Of a stretch of DNA of 64,000 nucleotides, positions 17,298 through 26,736 are shown in pieces. Under the pieces are notes generated by a model. That model was not told the origin of the DNA, ran no database searches, and was given only the letters and a program-made list of their open reading frames with translations. Numbering within the stretch: position 1 is the first letter of the stretch; each line of letters starts with the position of its first letter. A program made the position numbers and the translations under genes. The DNA is from an uncultured Duncaniella sp. (lineage in GTDB: Bacteria > Bacteroidota > Bacteroidia > Bacteroidales > Muribaculaceae). The DNA is taken from NCBI GenBank assembly GCA_910587165.1, contig CAJUKP010000003.1:131544-195543 (forward strand), read 5' to 3'.

Positions 17298-18463
17298 TCA
17301 CCGGCGAGGGCGAGGGTGCGGGCGAGGATGCGGAGCTGGGCTGAGTTTTCGGAGGTCATGCGGCTACGCAATGTCACCACCGGCTCCACCACTTCCATAT
17401 CCTTCATTCCCGCGAGCTGGTCGCGCATGAGTTTGGCTGCCACAGGAGCCCACGATCCGTTCTCGACAAGGGCCACACGGCGCCCCTTGAAATTCTTGGC
17501 ATGAAGATGGTGAAGGAAATTATACATGGCCGGGAACAGAGCGGCATCGTAGGTGACGGAGCATAGCGCCAGCTTGTTGAGTCGGAACGCCTCGGCCACA
17601 GCATAGGACACATCGTGGCGGCTGAGGTCCATGAGCACTACCTCAGGCTCACCCTCTTCCTCAAGCATTGCCGCCAATCGGCGGGCTGCAGTGGCGGTGC
17701 CTCCGTAGACCGACGCGTATGCCACGAGCACACCCTCGGTCTCCGGTTCCCACCGGCTCCACTTGTCATAGAGCTGCCAGTAGTGGGCAAGGTTATCCCT
17801 GAGCACAGGCCCGTGGAGGGGGCAGACGGTGGAGAACTTTCTTGTGGAGAGTTTCTTCATGATCGCCTGGACATTTGCTCCATACTTGCCCACGATATTG
17901 CAGTAGTAGCGGCGGGCTTCGTCATCCCACGCCTCGGGAGACGACGGGGTGGCGAATGTTCCGAAGGCATCGGCCGAGAAGAGCACCCCGTCGGCAGCGT
18001 CGAGCGTCATCATCACCTCGGGCCAATGGACCATCGGGGCGCCGAAAAATTCCAGCGTGGCGCGTCCAAGCGGCAGGGTATCACCCTCCTTCACGACAAT
18101 CGAACGTGAGGCGAAGTCAAAATCACTGTGGAAATTACCCATCATCGCCACTGCCTTGGCCGTGGCCACCATCTTCATCCCGGGATAACGGCGAAGGGCA
18201 TCGACCACCGATGCCGAATGGTCAGGCTCGACGTGCTGGACAATGAGATAGTCGGGCTGACGGCCATCGAGGGCATCGTCGAGTGCGGCCAGCCAGTCGC
18301 TGCGGCGGCGCTTGTCCACAGCATCAACAATGGCCAGGCGATCGTCAAGAATGAGATATGAATTATATGAAATACCCTTGGGGATGGGATACTGCCCCTC
18401 GAAAAGATCGAGATTGTCATCGACAGTCCCGACGAACCTTATGTTCGGGTTAAAGCTTTGCAT
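17294..18463 (-). CDS. fprA: A-type flavodiiron protein (FprA-like)
   Basis: Scavenges O2 or NO in anaerobes using a di-iron site and FMN. The 389-aa protein starts at the ATG at 18463 (MQSFNPNIRFVGTVDD); longer in-frame sequence upstream overlaps xseA. The metallo-beta-lactamase-like domain has HVEPDHS and MVHWPEVM iron ligands with DAFGTF. From about residue 250 a flavodoxin domain begins (VLVAYASVYGGTATAARRLA). It lies 17 nt downstream of xseA on the same strand and is probably co-transcribed, although the functions are unrelated apart from possible oxidative-damage defence. Confidence 0.93.
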   Translation of the reverse strand: MQSFNPNIRFVGTVDDNLDLFEGQYPIPKGISYNSYLILDDRLAIVDAVDKRRRSDWLAALDDALDGRQPDYLIVQHVEPDHSASVVDALRRYPGMKMVATAKAVAMMGNFHSDFDFASRSIVVKEGDTLPLGRATLEFFGAPMVHWPEVMMTLDAADGVLFSADAFGTFATPSSPEAWDDEARRYYCNIVGKYGANVQAIMKKLSTRKFSTVCPLHGPVLRDNLAHYWQLYDKWSRWEPETEGVLVAYASVYGGTATAARRLAAMLEEEGEPEVVLMDLSRHDVSYAVAEAFRLNKLALCSVTYDAALFPAMYNFLHHLHAKNFKGRRVALVENGSWAPVAAKLMRDQLAGMKDMEVVEPVVTLRSRMTSENSAQLRILARTLALAGE

Positions 18464-18480
18464 GATGATGGTGATGGTGA

Positions 18481-19779
18481 TTATTCTTGTACTGTTGATT
18501 TTACTGTTCCGTCCGGGAGGGTTGTCTCTATCACACAACCGGGCTGCAGCGAGGCCACCGATGTGACGGCATGGCCTCCGACCCTTGTGATGGAATAGCC
18601 TCTCCTCAGGGTTGAGGCGGGCGACAGCACCTCTATGAGTTCCTCGCGTGAACCGAGTCTCACCCGCTGGCGCTCTATGGTCTGCAACGCGGCCTGTGAG
18701 AGCTTCTCGCTGTCGAGGGCCAGCCTGGCCTCCTCGGGGCGTAGCTTCTGCGAGGCTCTGTCGCCGAGAGCGGCGGACAGCCTGTCGGCAATGGCGGAGG
18801 CACGGCTGAGCGCCGTCAGCGGCAGATGCGGGAGTGTGGCCGATGCGTAGGCCAGCTCCTCGCGGCATCCGGCGAGGATGGTCGTGACCGACCGGACCAT
18901 CCCGGAGGCAAGCCCGTCGAGATAGGCCAGAGCCTCCGTGCCACGCGATATCAGCCACTCGGCAGCCGCCGTGGGGGTCTTGACACGCATATTGGCCACA
19001 TAGTCGAGGACTGTCACATCCCGCTCATGCCCTATGCCGATTATAACTGGCAGAGGAAACTGGGCTATATTGGCCGCAAGGTCATAGCTGTCAAAGGATG
19101 CAAGGTCACTGGTGGCACCGCCTCCGCGGATCACCACTACCCCGTCCCACTCATCCTCCCTGGCGGCTATCTGCTCGAGGGCGGAGATGATGCTCGGCAC
19201 GGTAGACGATCCCTGCATCACGGCAGGGAAAAGCTCCACATGGAAGCGCAGACACGCACGGTTGGTGAAAAGCTGATTGATGAAGTCGCCGTAGCCCGCC
19301 GCTCCGGGAGCCGAGACCACGGCTATGCGCAGCGCCGGTTCGGGCCAACCGAGCTCCTTGTTGAGATCAAGAATCCCCTCGCGTCTGAGCCGCTCCACAA
19401 TTTCCATGCGGCGGCGCAGCAGGTCGCCAAGCGTGTATGACGGGTCTATACCGGTGATGTTGACACTCAGACCATAGGCCGGGTGGTAGGAGGCTGTCGC
19501 GAGCACCATCACCTTCATCCCGCTCTCGAGACGCGAGCCTGTCGCGGCCATGAAGTCGGCCTCGATACGCGCAAGCGCCGAGCGCCAGATGGTGGCGCGC
19601 ACACGGGCCACAGGCTCGCCGGTGAGCGGATGCTTCTGGATCAGCTCCAGATAGCAATGTCCGCTACGGCGCACATCCGAAGTCTCGGCCGTAACCCAGA
19701 CCCCCCTGACCGATGGTGCGGTGTTGATCACCCCGCCAAGCCGCGAGGTAAACTCCTCAAGTGTTATTGCCCGGTTCAT
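18481..19779 (-). CDS. xseA: Exodeoxyribonuclease VII large subunit
   Basis: Single-strand exonuclease subunit for mismatch repair and DNA degradation. The OB-fold DNA-binding N-terminus (VRGVWVTAETSDVRRSGHCY) and the catalytic region (VVSAPGAAGYGDFINQL; VVIRGGGATSDLASFDSYDL; GIGHERDVTVLDYVA) are present, followed by the coiled-coil C-terminal part that binds XseB. 432 aa from the ATG at 19777-19779 (MNRAITLEEF), preferred over the ATG seven codons upstream. xseB is not adjacent in this window. Confidence 0.95.
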   Translation of the reverse strand: MNRAITLEEFTSRLGGVINTAPSVRGVWVTAETSDVRRSGHCYLELIQKHPLTGEPVARVRATIWRSALARIEADFMAATGSRLESGMKVMVLATASYHPAYGLSVNITGIDPSYTLGDLLRRRMEIVERLRREGILDLNKELGWPEPALRIAVVSAPGAAGYGDFINQLFTNRACLRFHVELFPAVMQGSSTVPSIISALEQIAAREDEWDGVVVIRGGGATSDLASFDSYDLAANIAQFPLPVIIGIGHERDVTVLDYVANMRVKTPTAAAEWLISRGTEALAYLDGLASGMVRSVTTILAGCREELAYASATLPHLPLTALSRASAIADRLSAALGDRASQKLRPEEARLALDSEKLSQAALQTIERQRVRLGSREELIEVLSPASTLRRGYSITRVGGHAVTSVASLQPGCVIETTLPDGTVKSTVQE

Positions 19780-19944
19780 AAATCTCTGAAATTCCCGCAA
19801 AATTACTAATTATTCCCGACAGCGCAAAAATCAGTACAAAACATCGTGCCGAAACGCATTTACTTATTCTTCTTTTATTTGCATCTTCTTCTTTTTTTCC
19901 TTACCTTCGCGGAAGTGACTTACCACATTAAAACACCATCTATC

Positions 19945-20706
19945 ATGAAAACTCCTATCCTGTTGACCACCATGACCGTCGTGACGCTCCTTACCACATC
20001 GTGCGGAGGGTCGAAACAGACCGACAACACTCCGTTTGACACTGCCGACCTCACCTGGGCCGATCTCACGGGCCATGTCAAGGAATGTGTTGTCCAATCA
20101 TTCGCTGCAAAGGAGGAGGGTGAGAGCCGCGTCAAGGAAGGTCCTGCACTCACCACACGCACCTTCACATTCAACGAGGAGGGGCTTCTGACTTCCGACC
20201 AGGAATGCACACAGGGCTATACCGGGCCGAAATATATCTTCACGACCGATGGCGAAATGAAGACCACGGCAAAAGTAGACGGCGACGAATCCCGCACGGC
20301 CACACTGACACGCGACGGTGACGGACGCATAATCGAACTCACCAACCGCTCGACCGTCTATCCCGAATATGACGATATGCAGCTCTCTCTGGTCTACACC
20401 TGGGTGAGCGGACGCGTGGCCAAACATTCCTACACCGGATGGGAATGGGGAGCCGACGAGCGATTTACCTTCAACGATCAAGGCCAATGCACCAATTCTC
20501 TCATCGAGAGTATAGATCTGGGTGCAGGTTCGGATACTGATAAGAAATATACCTATCTCTCCACCGACGAACAGGGCAACTGGACCTCACGCGAAGTCAC
20601 AGTCACCACCCGCACCTGGGAGGAGAGTCCCATCGACAATGAGCGCACCTATTCCAGCCCGGATGTGAGCCACTTCATCGAAACCCGCACAATCAGCTAC
20701 TACTGA
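19945..20706 (+). CDS. Lipoprotein with YD/RHS-like repeated strands
   Basis: A 253-aa predicted lipoprotein: signal peptide with lipobox LTTSC (Cys about residue 19). The rest alternates short beta strands around an FNEEG / RDGDG / FNDQG motif, reminiscent of YD-type repeats of RHS-like Bacteroidota lipoproteins. The start at 19945 gives a proper lipoprotein signal; the ATG at 19846 adds a hydrophobic tract and is less likely. A weak -7-like TACCTTCG lies at about 19903. No enzyme motif; function unknown. Confidence 0.68.
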   Translation: MKTPILLTTMTVVTLLTTSCGGSKQTDNTPFDTADLTWADLTGHVKECVVQSFAAKEEGESRVKEGPALTTRTFTFNEEGLLTSDQECTQGYTGPKYIFTTDGEMKTTAKVDGDESRTATLTRDGDGRIIELTNRSTVYPEYDDMQLSLVYTWVSGRVAKHSYTGWEWGADERFTFNDQGQCTNSLIESIDLGAGSDTDKKYTYLSTDEQGNWTSREVTVTTRTWEESPIDNERTYSSPDVSHFIETRTISYY

Positions 20707-20765
20707 TCCTTGAAGACATACTAAAATATAAAGCGTCGTGAAAGAAGAAAAGTAGCCTTGTATGC

Positions 20766-20802
20766 ACCGACCAAGTACCGACCAAGTACCGACCAAGTAC
20801 CG
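20766..20802. repeat. Short tandem repeat, 11-bp unit
   Basis: Three full copies plus four bases of ACCGACCAAGT in the 3' region of the lipoprotein gene. Just after it are two copies of AATTCTTGCAAT (about 20819-20843). The gap 20707-21018 otherwise contains only the promoter region below. Confidence 0.9.
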
Positions 20803-20874
20803 CATTCAAGTAAAGAAGTAATTCTTGCAATGAATTCTTGCAATTTCATGATCTTCCGTGCAATTTCTCCTGCC

Positions 20875-20943
20875 TTACCCCCCCCCCGTTTAACACTTAT
20901 TAACCATCGGGGGGGGTAAATTGGCTTTTTTGGTGTAATTTTG
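20875..20943 (+). promoter_or_regulatory. C-tract/G-tract inverted repeat and promoter before 21019
   Basis: TTA + C10 (20875-20887) can pair with G8 + TAA (20909-20919); between them GTTTAA..TTAACC also pairs. The -7 box TAATTTTG is at 20936-20943, and the G-run lies where the -33 element should be. Homopolymeric tracts of 8-10 bases at a promoter are prone to slipped-strand length change. Confidence 0.6.
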
Positions 20944-21018
20944 CACCGTTAACTCACTTTTCGTGTGATAGTAACATTTTACCTTCCAATCATCCAACAC
21001 ATTATTTTACAAAACGAC

Positions 21019-21609
21019 ATGGGAAATACCGCACAAAAGAAATCATGGTTCCTTAAACGATGGATCTGCAAAGGCGTAGACTCGCTTGACACACTCTTAT
21101 TCGGCAAACACGCAAATGACGATGACTACGTCCGCTCGGGTGCCACTATCTACTCATCCATGCTCATGGTCATGTGTGCTGTGGCAGTGATCGCCATCAT
21201 GATCATATTCATGAGCGGCCAGACCAGAGACACCGCCGCCACTTGGGTGATCAGCATCACCGGCCTGCTATGTCTGGCCAATGCAGCGATGCATCTGAGG
21301 AACACCTATCCGTCATTCGACTCAACGAAAGTGAAAGTGTTCCGTTCGCTTTTCGTGCTCGCCCTCACAGGCATAGGCATGATACTCGGCGTATGGCTTG
21401 GCCAGATCGCCCTTTTTGTCATCGTAGCACTCCTGATTCTCTCCGCATTCGGACTCTTCGGAGGTGGCAGCAAGTCCAAAAAAGGATATAAACTCGACAA
21501 TGGTGTGACCCTTGAGGAAGAGACCGGACTGCTCGGCGAAAAGAGTTACCGCGGATCAGACGGCTACACCTACGAATCAAACGGCGACGGAACATTCACC
21601 AGAATCTGA
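21019..21609 (+). CDS. Small integral membrane protein, unknown function
   Basis: A 196-residue protein with four predicted membrane spans (about 47-67, 76-92, 109-127, 130-146) between a basic N-terminus and a polar C-terminal tail containing YKLDNGVTLEEETGLL and GYTYESNGDGTFTR. I chose the ATG at 21019 since the upstream extension to 20965 is short and adds a hydrophobic stretch right behind the promoter. No known domain recognised. It is followed 14 nt later by the giant LRR gene and may share its transcript. Confidence 0.65.
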   Translation: MGNTAQKKSWFLKRWICKGVDSLDTLLFGKHANDDDYVRSGATIYSSMLMVMCAVAVIAIMIIFMSGQTRDTAATWVISITGLLCLANAAMHLRNTYPSFDSTKVKVFRSLFVLALTGIGMILGVWLGQIALFVIVALLILSAFGLFGGGSKSKKGYKLDNGVTLEEETGLLGEKSYRGSDGYTYESNGDGTFTRI

Positions 21610-21623
21610 GACAACCGACCCTC

Positions 21624-24600
21624 ATGCACAACCTGACCCTATCCTTTTCCCTCGCTTTAATGTGCGGGATAACTGCTTATGCCCAGGATGTAACCGAGAC
21701 AGTGGTCGTGGAAACTCCTGGAACTCTCATTGACCTTGTAGCCAACCTCAGCAGCCCGCGCATCAACACCCTCGTGGTCAAGGGGCAGCTCGACGCCAAC
21801 GACCTGTCATATCTCGGTGCGCCGTCAGGCAAGCTCCGCACAGTCAAGGAGCTCGAGCTACGCGATATCACCCTCGTCGAGAGCGACACCCCCTACAAGA
21901 GTTTCTCCTACGACCACGGCGGCAGTGTGCTCGGTTCCGCATCCTTCACATTCTATATCTCCTCCAATCCGAGATGGGAGTCAAAGGTGGTCGATACGGC
22001 ACTCGGCGGACAGAATTACATAACCAAGGTATATGCCGACGACCTCTCCGGACTTTTCGCTGAAACCACATTCCGGAAAGTCACTCTTCCCGAGGGGCTG
22101 AAATCGGTAGGCTACGCTATATTCAGGAACAGTCCGGAACTGGAAGAGGTGGTGATACCCTCATCCATTACCTCCATCAGCGGCAGCGCATTTGAAAATG
22201 CTGTGAAACTCACATCAGTCACCTTGCCGGAAGGACTCCGGGTGATCAGGGCGGACGCATTCTCGCAATCGGGCCTGACCGGAATCACATTCCCGGCGAG
22301 TCTCGACTCGATATGCGACGGAGCTTTCAGCGATACCCGTATCTCAAGTTTCAATCCCGTTAATGTGTCACACATCGGAGAGGGCTGTTTCAAATACTGC
22401 CCGATCGAAGGCACCCTCGACCTTTCGAATCTCACTGAGATCAGCGACCTGGCGTTCTATATGAATACGAAAGTATCTGACATCAGGTTCTCCGAAAAGC
22501 TGGATAAAATCGGAGCCGATGCTTTCGGAGGCGTGGGCGTGAGCAGTCTCAGATTTCCCGGGAGCCTCCGATACATCGGTAAGGAGGCATTCTCAGGCTG
22601 CGGACAGCTTGCAGAGATAGAATTTCCGACGGAAATAGAGTATCTTGGCCACGATGCTTTCAAAAACACCCCTTGGGACAGGAATCTCATGGGCGAGAAC
22701 GGCGTGAAATATATCGGCAATATCGCCTACGGATACTGCTTTGACACTCACTCCGACATGGAGACTCTCTCTTTCCGTGAAGGAACCACCATCATAAGCG
22801 AGAACTTCAAACTTGACAGTAAATATGTCAATGGAGCATACGTGTATCCCGACAGAATACTGCGCCACATCACTTTCCCCTCATCGCTCAGACGCATCGA
22901 ATCGACCGGCGTTTTCAAGGATCTCGAGAATGTAGAGGAAATCAGGATTAACGAAGGCCTCGAATACATAGCAGAGTATGCGTTCAAGGGTTCCAAAAAA
23001 CTGTGGATGGAGTCTCTTCCCTCCACCATCAGCTACATCGGAGCCTATGCCTTCGATGAATGCGAGTCCCTGACCGAGCTTACACTCGGCCCTTCAGTCA
23101 GATATATCGGCAAAGGAGCCTTCAACAGGTGTGTCGGTCTGGGCACCGTGAGATATAACTGTATGCCTGATGTCGAAACCCACGGAAACATATTATTCGG
23201 AGCTTCAGGACTCTACGAAGTCGTGATCGGGAAAAATGTCACCAATATCCCCGAATATCTGTTTGCCTTCTCGGGTGTCCGCAAGATAAGCTTTGAATCA
23301 CCCGAAGAGCGTGTTCAACCTATAACTTTGCAGCCCAACTGTTTTTACAACTGTCGGAATCTTAAGCACGTCACCCTTCCGGCAGTCGACAGTCTCGGTA
23401 AATCGGTATTCCACGCTGCCGGCTTGACGGAACTTGTGATCAACGGAGACTGTAATTTCATAGATGTGCAAGGCGGTTCTGCTATTGAAAATCTCACGGT
23501 AAACGGCAGAATAGGCATCATTGGCCCGGAAGCATTTTCCGGCGCCAATATCCGGAGCGTCACCGCCCATAGCTGCGACTCGGTTGGAGAGGATGCGTTC
23601 AGAAATTGCAAATCCCTCACTGCATTTCCGTTCGCCACCACCGCCACATTCGGGAAATACGCATTCCAATCCACCCCCTTCACAGAGATCACATTAGGGG
23701 CGGGAATCACTGAGATACCGGACGGATTGTTCAGGGAATGTTCGAATCTTGAAAAGATTCATTTCTCCACCGCTCCGGATCATGTGGGAGCGGATGCATT
23801 CTTCAAAACAGGACTCGCCGACTTCGACTTCAGCAACATAAAGAGCATCGGCAGATCGGCATTCGCCAACGTACCCTTCCATGAGATGAGGGATCTTTAT
23901 CTCCCGGACGGTTTCAGCGACCTCGGCCACGGTGCATTCTCAGATGTGAGATTCCGGACTATCTCATTGCCCGTATCCTTGCTTTCGATATCGGAGGCAG
24001 CATTTGCAAGGACTGACGGAGCCATACTGTCGTGGCGCATACCGGAGGACCACAGATATGAAGGTCAGCACTACAATATCATCGACAAAGGGGCATTCAG
24101 AAACCAGATCGGCAATCAGTCTCTTGTGGTTCCGGAGGGCGTACACGAGATCAGAAACCTCGCATTCTACTGCCACACCATGACCTCGATCACCCTGCCC
24201 TCCACCCTCAAGGTGCTGTTTGCCAACGCGCTCCAATGGGGACGGGAACTCTCCGAGATCTACTGTTTGGCCAAGACCCCACCTGAGATCGACGGATATG
24301 GACTGCTCTACGACGACTACATGACCATCTTCAACGGCGCTATCTATGTGCCGGCGGAGAGTGTCGATAGATACAGGGAGCACAGCGAATGGGGTAAATT
24401 CGACATCCGGCCTATAATAGTGAAAGTCGGGAGCATCGAGCTGTCGGATACCGCCATAACACTCGAGCAGGGTGCGACCCACCCCCTCACCGCCACCATA
24501 CTTCCCGAGAATGCCCATAACAAGTCTCTTATATGGCGTTCGGAAGACCTGTCTGTGGCGATGGTGGATCCTTTCGGGACAGTGACAGCCATAGCACCCG

Positions 24601-24884
24601 GCGAGACCCGCATAATAGCCAACGCTGCCGACGGTTCCGGAGTCTATTCCCTCTGCACCGTGAGAGTGGAAGGTGGAGCCGGACTTGACGGAATCATGGC
24701 TGACAATCTGTCGGTCAAGGTAGAGGGGCGCGACATTATCGTCAACTGCAGCGGCGATTTCGCCGTATATGATACCCGCGGCATAATGATCCACACCGGA
24801 TCCTCCGGCAGGATCGGTCCACTGCAACCTGGCATCTACATAGTCAAAGCCGGTGGAAAGGCCACCGGAGTGGCCATCAGGTAA
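21624..24884 (+). CDS. Giant BspA-like LRR protein with Ig-like domain and Por-like tail
   Basis: A secreted surface protein of 1086 aa. Signal peptide 1-20 (ending TAYAQ); residues about 30-910 contain many LRR_5 repeats (IGEGCFKYC, IGKEAFSGC, IGAYAFDEC, IGKGAFNRC). A Big_2-type bacterial Ig-like domain follows (about 940-1020; LEQGATHPLTATILPENA ... GTVTAIAPGETRI), then a C-terminal FAVYDTRGIMIHTG...GIYIVKAGGKATGVAIR tail of the type IX sorting kind. Probable adhesin or ligand-binding protein exported through the system whose porW/porX genes are downstream. GC-rich like its surroundings, unlike the other LRR gene at 9211. Confidence 0.88.
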   Translation: MHNLTLSFSLALMCGITAYAQDVTETVVVETPGTLIDLVANLSSPRINTLVVKGQLDANDLSYLGAPSGKLRTVKELELRDITLVESDTPYKSFSYDHGGSVLGSASFTFYISSNPRWESKVVDTALGGQNYITKVYADDLSGLFAETTFRKVTLPEGLKSVGYAIFRNSPELEEVVIPSSITSISGSAFENAVKLTSVTLPEGLRVIRADAFSQSGLTGITFPASLDSICDGAFSDTRISSFNPVNVSHIGEGCFKYCPIEGTLDLSNLTEISDLAFYMNTKVSDIRFSEKLDKIGADAFGGVGVSSLRFPGSLRYIGKEAFSGCGQLAEIEFPTEIEYLGHDAFKNTPWDRNLMGENGVKYIGNIAYGYCFDTHSDMETLSFREGTTIISENFKLDSKYVNGAYVYPDRILRHITFPSSLRRIESTGVFKDLENVEEIRINEGLEYIAEYAFKGSKKLWMESLPSTISYIGAYAFDECESLTELTLGPSVRYIGKGAFNRCVGLGTVRYNCMPDVETHGNILFGASGLYEVVIGKNVTNIPEYLFAFSGVRKISFESPEERVQPITLQPNCFYNCRNLKHVTLPAVDSLGKSVFHAAGLTELVINGDCNFIDVQGGSAIENLTVNGRIGIIGPEAFSGANIRSVTAHSCDSVGEDAFRNCKSLTAFPFATTATFGKYAFQSTPFTEITLGAGITEIPDGLFRECSNLEKIHFSTAPDHVGADAFFKTGLADFDFSNIKSIGRSAFANVPFHEMRDLYLPDGFSDLGHGAFSDVRFRTISLPVSLLSISEAAFARTDGAILSWRIPEDHRYEGQHYNIIDKGAFRNQIGNQSLVVPEGVHEIRNLAFYCHTMTSITLPSTLKVLFANALQWGRELSEIYCLAKTPPEIDGYGLLYDDYMTIFNGAIYVPAESVDRYREHSEWGKFDIRPIIVKVGSIELSDTAITLEQGATHPLTATILPENAHNKSLIWRSEDLSVAMVDPFGTVTAIAPGETRIIANAADGSGVYSLCTVRVEGGAGLDGIMADNLSVKVEGRDIIVNCSGDFAVYDTRGIMIHTGSSGRIGPLQPGIYIVKAGGKATGVAIR

Positions 24885-24910
24885 ACCGACCGAGACACAC
24901 AACGTAATTT

Positions 24911-24956
24911 CACCGACGGACCGGAAGGCAGGAAGCTGCATTTCAGTCCGTCGGTG
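24911..24956 (+). terminator. Hairpin after the giant LRR gene
   Basis: Perfect 11-bp inverted repeat CACCGACGGAC / GTCCGTCGGTG with a 24-nt loop; no U-tract follows, so it may be a weak or factor-dependent terminator. Confidence 0.5.
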
Positions 24957-25043
24957 GCATTATGTCACATCCTATTTCATAAAAATTGCAAACCGGCTGT
25001 CACATTTTGGTGTGAGGGGTGTTAATATATTATGTATAATGAC

Positions 25044-25051
25044 TAATTTTG
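25044..25051 (+). promoter_or_regulatory. -7 element before ctpA
   Basis: TAATTTTG, 29 nt before the ctpA start; the matching -33 position is weak (GTTAAT at about 25021). Confidence 0.45.
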
Positions 25052-25080
25052 CGTTCACTGTTTCAACACCCGTAATCTGA

Positions 25081-26730
25081 ATGAAGAAGCTCACCCTGCT
25101 CGCCGCCGCATTTCTGGCGATAGTTATCCTCGCCTCGGCCGCCACCCGCAGCAAAAAGACCGATATATCCCGTAATCTTGATGTATTCAACTCCCTCTAC
25201 AAGGAGCTGCAGACTTTCTACGTTGACTCCATCGACGCCGAGAAGTCGATCAACACTGCCATCAATGCCATGCTCAACGACATTGATCCCTATACCGAAT
25301 ATATACCCGCGAAGGAGCAGGAACAGTTCCGTTCCATGACATCAGGCGAATACGGAGGCATCGGCTCGACCATCCAGGAGACACCCAAGGGTGTGATCAT
25401 AGCCAATCCATACGAGGGGAGTCCCGCGCTTGCTGCCGGACTGAAGCCCGGCGACCTCATCATCATGATAGACGGCGACTCGACCGCCGGGTGGCGCAGC
25501 TCGAAAGTGAGCGAGCACCTCAAGGGGCAGAGCGGGACAACGGTCAAAGTGACGGTCAACCGCCCGTGGACCGACGACTCCATAAAGACCTTCGACATCA
25601 AACGTGCCAAGATCCAGATTCCGTCCGTGCCCTACTACGGAATGCTCAGGGACAACATCGGCTACATCACCCTCAACACCTTCTCGGAAAAGAGCTATCC
25701 CGAAGTGCGCAAAGCCACCGAGGATCTCCTCCGCAACGGAGCCCGCGGCATCGTGCTCGATCTGCGTGGCAACGGTGGCGGCCTTGTCGAGAGCGCCGTG
25801 CAGATTCTCGGCATATTCCTCCCCAAAGGGACAACCGTGCTCAACACCAGAGGCAAGGGTGTGCTCAACGACAAGACCTACAAGACATCCGTAAATCCTG
25901 TCGACACCAAGATACCCCTCGCCGTGCTTATCGACGGTGCTTCGGCATCGGCATCCGAGATCGTTACCGGTGCGCTCCAGGATCTTGACCGCGCCGTGGT
26001 GATAGGCAACCGCTCGTTCGGCAAGGGACTTGTGCAGAGCACACGCTCACTCCCCTACGACGGATTGCTGAAAGTCACCGTCGCGAAATACTACATCCCG
26101 TCCGGACGTCTCATCCAGGCCATCGACTATTCCCGCCGCAATCCCGACGGCTCGGTGGCACGGATCCCCGACTCACTGACTACCGTGTTTCACACTGCCG
26201 GAGGCCGTGAGGTGCGCGACGGCGGTGGAATCACCCCCGACATCACCATCGAATACCCTGACGTGAACCGCCTTACATATAATGTGGTCCGCGACAACTG
26301 GGCGTTTGACTTCGCCACACGCTATGCCGCGCGCAATGCGTCGATAGCCGCTCCGGAAGATTTCGAGATCACCGACACGATATATGCCGAATTCAAGGAA
26401 TTCATTGATCCCAGCCGCTTTGACTATGACAAGGTGTGCGAGACAGCCGTCGACCAGCTCCGCAAGCTCGCCGACAGCGAGGGATACATGAACGACTCCA
26501 TCAAGGCCCAGTTTGATCTTCTCGCCGGGATGCTCAGACACGACCTGGGACACGATCTCGACATCAACCGCAAGAACATATCCCCCTATCTGGCCAGTGA
26601 GATCGTGGGCCGTTACTACTACGACCGCGGTCAGATCATCAACTCCCTGCGCGACGACCGCACCGTCGACTCGGCCATCGTGGTGCTCACCACCCCGCGC
26701 TACCAGCAGACACTGAACCTCCGGAAATAA
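25081..26730 (+). CDS. Carboxy-terminal processing protease, S41 family
   Basis: Periplasmic serine protease, 549 aa, with an N-terminal signal anchor (1-20), the usual N-terminal helical segment (NAMLNDIDPYTEYIPAKE), a PDZ domain about 85-160 (GGIGSTIQET; GLKPGDLIIMIDG) and the S41 catalytic core. The nucleophile serine lies in IDGASASASEIV (about 290-292) and the general base is Lys315 in RSFGKGLVQS. It is followed by a C-terminal helical extension of about 150 residues common in Bacteroidota CtpA. Such proteases trim secreted or envelope proteins. It is 6 nt upstream of mfd and co-transcribed with it. Confidence 0.95.
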   Translation: MKKLTLLAAAFLAIVILASAATRSKKTDISRNLDVFNSLYKELQTFYVDSIDAEKSINTAINAMLNDIDPYTEYIPAKEQEQFRSMTSGEYGGIGSTIQETPKGVIIANPYEGSPALAAGLKPGDLIIMIDGDSTAGWRSSKVSEHLKGQSGTTVKVTVNRPWTDDSIKTFDIKRAKIQIPSVPYYGMLRDNIGYITLNTFSEKSYPEVRKATEDLLRNGARGIVLDLRGNGGGLVESAVQILGIFLPKGTTVLNTRGKGVLNDKTYKTSVNPVDTKIPLAVLIDGASASASEIVTGALQDLDRAVVIGNRSFGKGLVQSTRSLPYDGLLKVTVAKYYIPSGRLIQAIDYSRRNPDGSVARIPDSLTTVFHTAGGREVRDGGGITPDITIEYPDVNRLTYNVVRDNWAFDFATRYAARNASIAAPEDFEITDTIYAEFKEFIDPSRFDYDKVCETAVDQLRKLADSEGYMNDSIKAQFDLLAGMLRHDLGHDLDINRKNISPYLASEIVGRYYYDRGQIINSLRDDRTVDSAIVVLTTPRYQQTLNLRK

Positions 26731-26736
26731 CGCGCC

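Noticed and set aside
18464..18958. N-terminal extension of the flavodiiron protein
   Set aside because: Overlaps xseA and is Arg-rich shadow sequence.
20766..20802. CRISPR-like repeats
   Set aside because: The 11-bp units are directly contiguous with no spacers and no cas genes.
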